Origin: SCGC-AAA076-P13 sp965656035
Lineage (GTDB): Bacteria > Pseudomonadota > Gammaproteobacteria > Magnimaribacterales > D2472
Assembly: GCA_965656035.1 (NCBI GenBank)
Contig: CBFHIO010000034.1
Location: 1-10,571, forward strand
Direction: 5' to 3'
DNA: 10,571 nt
This document shows, in pieces, positions 7,846-10,571 of the stretch; the first letter of the stretch is position 1; each line of letters starts with the position of its first letter. Below the pieces are notes generated by a model. That model saw only the letters and a program-made list of their open reading frames with translations. It did no database searches and was not told the DNA's origin. The translations under genes and the position numbers were made by a program.

Positions 7846-8040
7846 TTATTGATGCATGTCCGTGTATGGTAAAAGAGCTAAAAATCTAGCTATTTTAATG
7901 GATTTGGTAATTTTTCTCTGATTTGATGCTGATACTCCTGTAACTCTTGCAGGTATTATCTTTCCTGTTTCAGTAATAAACTGTTTTAAGATATCAATAT
8001 CTTTAAAATCAAATCTCTTAGGCAATTTATACTTGCTCAT
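7846..8040 (-). CDS. rpsR: 30S ribosomal protein S18, short N-terminus
   Basis: Small-subunit protein that pairs with S6 on the platform. I choose the ATG at 8040 because AGAAGG lies 8 nt before it; a GTG at 8049 in the same frame would fall on that Shine–Dalgarno. The product is 64 residues with the signature DFKDIDILKQFI at 11–22, ETGKIIPARVTG at 24–35, and a C-terminus of ARFLALLPYTDMHQ almost matching E. coli. E. coli S18 has 75 residues, so the missing part is the basic/aromatic N-terminal arm (RRRKFCRF in E. coli). The gene overlaps rpsF by 14 bp and lies 4 bp before rplI. No priB-like gene sits between rpsF and rpsR, unlike in E. coli. Confidence 0.96.
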   Translation of the reverse strand: MSKYKLPKRFDFKDIDILKQFITETGKIIPARVTGVSASNQRKITKSIKIARFLALLPYTDMHQ

Positions 8041-8482
8041 TATGTTCACCTTCTTCTTGTTTTGCTTCTGATTTGTCTTCTACATCCTCTTTTACTGGCT
8101 CAGGGTCTTTCTTGACATCTTCTTTATCTTTTTCAGCTTCAGATGCTTCAGGTTTTTTATTCTTTGATTCAATATAAAGACTTGAATCTTCTCCGTTGTG
8201 TTCTTTTACAACTAAAAATAAATGCCTAATAATAGATTCGTTATATTTAATTTTTGTTTCAATTTCTAATAATTTAGATGGATCACCTTCAAGATTAAAT
8301 AAAATATAATGACCTTTATTATGATTAGCTATTGAATATGCTAATTGTCTTCTTCCAATATCTTCTGTTTTAACAATATTAAAAGAGTTATCTTTTAATA
8401 ATTTCTCAAAATCTTTTTTAAAGTTATCGACCTTAGAAGAAAGGTTGGGGTTGAGAACTATTACTGCTTCGTACTTATTCAT
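8027..8482 (-). CDS. rpsF: 30S ribosomal protein S6 with long acidic/charged tail
   Basis: Small-subunit platform protein that forms a heterodimer with S18. Residues 1–100 are the S6 fold: KYEAVIVLNPNL near the start, EDIGRRQLAYSIANHNKGHYILFN at 40–63 in the usual position, and IKYNESIIRHLFL at 78–90. Residues 107–151 form a low-complexity tail with about 12 Glu, 5 Asp and 7 Lys. E. coli S6 has a shorter tail that RimK extends with glutamates; here a long charged tail is genetically encoded. The end of the tail also carries the rpsR Shine–Dalgarno. The ATG at 8482 has UAAGG 6 nt upstream, a good Shine–Dalgarno that is predicted to be paired in a leader hairpin. Confidence 0.97.
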   Translation of the reverse strand: MNKYEAVIVLNPNLSSKVDNFKKDFEKLLKDNSFNIVKTEDIGRRQLAYSIANHNKGHYILFNLEGDPSKLLEIETKIKYNESIIRHLFLVVKEHNGEDSSLYIESKNKKPEASEAEKDKEDVKKDPEPVKEDVEDKSEAKQEEGEHNEQV

Positions 8483-8563
8483 TTGTTACCTTATGGTTAA
8501 AGATTTACTTCTTAATTGATGCAAACCAAGGAATGCGCATTCTAATGGAATTGATATCTAGAA
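8483..8563 (-). promoter_or_regulatory. ftsA–rpsF spacer, candidate rpsF operon leader
   Basis: This is the longest gap in the window. In the minus-strand RNA CCUUGGUU (8531–8524) can pair with AACCAUAAGG (8498–8489), giving eight pairs with a 2-nt AU bulge and a 25-nt loop. The 3' arm includes AAGG, the rpsF Shine–Dalgarno, so folding would block translation. Autoregulation of rpsF operons by the S6:S18 complex is known, but the CCG trinucleotide described as its binding determinant is absent here. Just upstream is the perfect palindrome GAATGCGCATTC (8542–8531). I see no U-run terminator for ftsA and no convincing promoter pair. Confidence 0.4.
8531..8542. repeat. 12-bp perfect palindrome before rpsF
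   Basis: GAATGCGCATTC is fully self-complementary and unusually G/C-containing for this spacer. It could be a dimeric protein-binding site or a short RNA hairpin (four A–U/G–C pairs around GCGC). It touches the 5' arm of the candidate SD-pairing hairpin, sharing one base, so the two folds could influence each other. No known operator consensus is recognised. Confidence 0.45.
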
Positions 8564-9790
8564 TCAATACTCGCTTTTGACTATCTTCAAAAGCTTGGAA
8601 AGCCAACTTTGATTTTGTTCAGCTATTAAATCATCATTCTTTTGCTTAAAACCATGATCAACCAATCCAATAGATGTGGCATAGATTGGATTTTGCAAAA
8701 TACTTTCCATTCCAGAGAATTTATTTGGAATACCTAGTCTTACAGATGTCAGAAAAATAGATTCTGCCAATTCAACCACACCTTCCATTTTTGATGTTCC
8801 GCCTGTAAATACAATACCAGCAGGAATTTTATCCTCAAATCCATTTCTTGTAATTTCTGCTTTAACTAGTTCAAATAGTTCTGTATACCTGGGTTGAATG
8901 ATATCAGCCAAAGAACTTCTTGAAAGTTCTCTTGTTGGTCTTCCTCCCACACCTGGAACTTCAATACTTTCATCATCTTTTGTAAATTCAGCAACCGCAC
9001 AACCATGTTTTTGCTTTATATCTTCGGCTTGAGGTGTCGGAGTTCTTAATGCTTGAGCTATATCGCTAGTGACCTGATCACCAGCAATAGGTATTACGCC
9101 AGTAAAAACTATTGAGCCAGAATTAAATATTGCTATGTCGGTGGTGCCTCCGCCAATGTCAACCAAACAAACTCCTAAATCTTTTTCATCTTCAGAGAGA
9201 ATAGAATGAGAGCTAGCTAACTGCTCTAAAACAAAACCATCAACAGATAGACCACAGTTTCTTATACATTTTTCAATATTTTTTACTGCACTGTTAGCAC
9301 ATGTAACCAAGTGAACCTTTGCTTCAAGTCTCACCCCTGCCATTCCAAGCGGGTCAAGGCTAACCTCTTGACCATCAATCACATACTCTTGAGGAAGGAC
9401 ATGCAAAACATTTTGATCAGACGGAATTGATACCGCCTGAGCAGAATCAATAACTCTATCAATATCATATGAAGTAACTTCTTTATCTTTTATGCCAACA
9501 GCACCCTGAGAATTAAGACTTTTAATGTGACTTCCAGCAATACCTACGTATACAGATCGAATCTTTTCCTCAATCATAGATTGAGCTTGCTCTACAGCTT
9601 TTTTAATTGCGTCAGTTGTGGCATCGATATTTACAACCACTCCTTTTTTTAAGCCACTTGATGGATATGCTCCAAGTGAGATTATTTCTAGTTTATGAGC
9701 TTCATTATATTTGCCTACAATACAAACTACTTTAGAAGTACCTATGTCTAAACCAACAACTATATTAGAATTTTTTCCATTATTTGCCAT
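8564..9790 (-). CDS. ftsA: Cell-division protein FtsA
   Basis: Actin-like ATPase that tethers FtsZ to the inner membrane and recruits later divisome proteins. The 408 residues (E. coli 420) show phosphate-1 motif DIGTSK at 15–20, the 1C subdomain at about 86–165, phosphate-2 motif DIGGGTTD at 211–218 and adenosine motif TGGTSKMEG at 329–337. The C-terminal WLSKLLKIVKSEY at 396–408 has the alternating hydrophobic and basic pattern of the membrane-targeting amphipathic helix. The ATG at 9790 overlaps the ftsQ stop by 11 bp. The dcw order ddl–ftsQ–ftsA is canonical, but ftsZ does not follow: after the stop comes an 81-bp gap and then rpsF. Confidence 0.98.
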   Translation of the reverse strand: MANNGKNSNIVVGLDIGTSKVVCIVGKYNEAHKLEIISLGAYPSSGLKKGVVVNIDATTDAIKKAVEQAQSMIEEKIRSVYVGIAGSHIKSLNSQGAVGIKDKEVTSYDIDRVIDSAQAVSIPSDQNVLHVLPQEYVIDGQEVSLDPLGMAGVRLEAKVHLVTCANSAVKNIEKCIRNCGLSVDGFVLEQLASSHSILSEDEKDLGVCLVDIGGGTTDIAIFNSGSIVFTGVIPIAGDQVTSDIAQALRTPTPQAEDIKQKHGCAVAEFTKDDESIEVPGVGGRPTRELSRSSLADIIQPRYTELFELVKAEITRNGFEDKIPAGIVFTGGTSKMEGVVELAESIFLTSVRLGIPNKFSGMESILQNPIYATSIGLVDHGFKQKNDDLIAEQNQSWLSKLLKIVKSEY

Positions 9791-10412
9791 AATCTAAAGC
9801 AACTCCATCCTTGTATCTTAAATCTATCATACTAGGAATTTTTCTATTTTCGTACAAGTAATTTAAGGTATCTTTTAATGTGTTAAATTTATTATTTGAA
9901 ACTTTATTTCCAATCATTATGATATGAGTATTCGTTTGAATCTGCCAACCTGAAATATAAGAGAAGGTAAGTTTTTTTAAATTAATATTATCAAAATCAT
10001 TCACTTTAAAAAAATTGATAATATTGAGCGGCTCTCTTAAATCTTCTATGGGTCCATTTACTAAAATCAAATTAAGTAAACTTTTATCATATTTAAACTT
10101 TTTTAAATTGGTGTCTACAAAAAATTCATCATTTAATATGAATATTGGAGTTCTTGTTTTTATATTTAATTTTGCCGAACCACTAAAGGGTTTAAATTTT
10201 AGAAAGTACTCATCTATCCAGTCCTGCTCTTCAAGCAAATCTTTAATATCATTCTTAGTCTTTAATTCGCCTAATTTTTCAATGAATATTTTTTGAGACT
10301 CTAAATATATTTCTGAGTCTAGGGTGACATTAATATTTAAACCTTTTGAGGAAACTGGTGAGATAAAACACAATACCGAGAAAGCATAAAAAGTTTTTTT
10401 AAAGTTTTGCAT
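9780..10412 (-). CDS. ftsQ: Cell-division protein FtsQ, small and divergent
   Basis: Bitopic divisome protein whose periplasmic domains bind FtsB/FtsL and FtsW/FtsI. I take the ATG at 10412: it overlaps the ddl stop by 14 bp, and the upstream in-frame ATG at 10475 would lie wholly inside conserved ddl sequence. The product is 210 residues (E. coli 276). Residues 7–20 are the only hydrophobic stretch, followed by a region resembling POTRA at about 25–90. ISGWQIQTNTHIIMIGNK near 153–170 and IDLRYKDGVALDYG at 196–209 resemble the conserved FtsQ beta-domain ends. Most of the rest is Asn/Lys/Phe-rich and poorly conserved. Identification rests on its place between ddl and ftsA plus these motifs. 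The N-terminus resembles a cleavable signal peptide more than a normal anchor. Confidence 0.87.
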   Translation of the reverse strand: MQNFKKTFYAFSVLCFISPVSSKGLNINVTLDSEIYLESQKIFIEKLGELKTKNDIKDLLEEQDWIDEYFLKFKPFSGSAKLNIKTRTPIFILNDEFFVDTNLKKFKYDKSLLNLILVNGPIEDLREPLNIINFFKVNDFDNINLKKLTFSYISGWQIQTNTHIIMIGNKVSNNKFNTLKDTLNYLYENRKIPSMIDLRYKDGVALDYGK

Positions 10413-10571
10413 TAATAATTTTTTGAACCACTTCCTCGTATTCCAATCCAAGAAGGCTTCCTGATTTTGGAACACAACTATGTGATGTCATTCCTGGTAC
10501 AGTATTAATTTCAAGAACATGAAATTGGCCTGTGATGTCTTGAAGAATATCAATCCTAGCCCACCCCTTAC
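10399..10571 (-). CDS. ddl: D-alanine–D-alanine ligase, C-terminal end only
   Basis: ATP-grasp ligase that joins two D-Ala for the peptidoglycan stem peptide. Only about the last 57 codons are in the window; the 5' part lies past the right edge. Visible are KGWARIDIL, the metal/ATP-site segment FHVLEINTVPGMTSHS (in which E and N of EINT match the Mg-binding Glu/Asn of the family), then VPKSGSLLGLEYEEVV and a C-terminus INAKL. This is close to E. coli DdlB (KGWGRIDV, LEANTSPGMTSHS). The stop at 10401–10399 lies inside the ftsQ start region. It presumably receives D-Ala made by the Alr encoded about 4.5 kb downstream. Confidence 0.96.
   Translation of the reverse strand, partial: KGWARIDILQDITGQFHVLEINTVPGMTSHSCVPKSGSLLGLEYEEVVQKIINAKL

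Noticed and set aside
8041..8049. GTG start at 8049 for rpsR
   Set aside because: It overlaps the AGAAGG Shine–Dalgarno that serves the ATG at 8040, and adds only three non-conserved residues.
8543..8563. Intrinsic terminator after ftsA
   Set aside because: No GC-rich stem followed by a U-run is present; the palindrome at 8531–8542 is followed by CUUGG.
10360..10375. Possible lipobox at C15 of FtsQ (SVLC)
   Set aside because: Residue −1 to the Cys is Leu, which does not fit the small residue required by signal peptidase II.
10413..10475. Upstream in-frame ATG at 10475 for ftsQ, adding 21 residues
   Set aside because: It lies entirely within the conserved end of ddl in another frame, and the added residues are hydrophilic and unlike an FtsQ tail. 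The ATG at 10412 gives a normal short overlap.
1..10571. Undescribed defence, mobile or biosynthetic system
   Set aside because: Every gene is a recognised housekeeping gene and only about 2% of the window is non-coding, in gaps of 81 bp or less; there are no transposase, integrase, direct-repeat array or tRNA remnants.

Overview
The window is a compact, all-minus-strand run of housekeeping genes from an AT-rich (by eye about one-third G+C) Gram-negative bacterium. It reads from the right edge to the left edge. Three blocks that are usually separate in Gammaproteobacteria lie head-to-tail: (1) ddl–ftsQ–ftsA, the middle of the division/cell-wall (dcw) cluster; (2) rpsF–rpsR–rplI–dnaB–alr; (3) pyrG–kdsA–eno–ftsB–ispD/F. 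Block composition, the metal-independent-type KdsA and the pyrG–kdsA–eno–ftsB order point to a gammaproteobacterium. The low G+C and extreme packing suggest a streamlined marine lineage such as SAR86; the lineage name is inference only.

Layout in transcription order: ddl 3' end (10571–10399), ftsQ (10412–9780), ftsA (9790–8564), an 81-bp gap with a candidate rpsF leader structure, rpsF (8482–8027), rpsR (8040–7846), rplI (7841–7395), a 38-bp gap with an AT-only palindrome, dnaB (7356–5986), alr (5989–4928), a 79-bp gap with a candidate pyrG promoter, pyrG (4848–3220), kdsA (3217–2378), eno (2372–1095), ftsB (1098–793) and a fused ispDF (803–1, cut by the window edge). Six junctions overlap by 4–14 bp. 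The six gaps total about 209 bp, roughly 2% of the window. No stretch longer than 300 bp lacks a gene.

The genes cover peptidoglycan precursor supply (Alr makes D-Ala, Ddl joins D-Ala to D-Ala), the divisome (FtsQ and FtsB, two parts of the FtsQLB complex, plus the FtsZ tether FtsA), outer-membrane LPS (KdsA), isoprenoid precursors for the undecaprenyl carrier (IspDF), CTP (PyrG), glycolysis (enolase), ribosome proteins (S6, S18, L9) and replication (DnaB).

I see no mobile element, CRISPR array, defence gene, tRNA or rRNA, and nothing that looks like an undescribed multi-gene system. The points worth a second look are the IspD–IspF fusion in a gammaproteobacterial gene order, the absence of ftsZ directly after ftsA, an unusually small FtsQ with a signal-peptide-like N-terminus, and an SD-pairing hairpin in front of rpsF.
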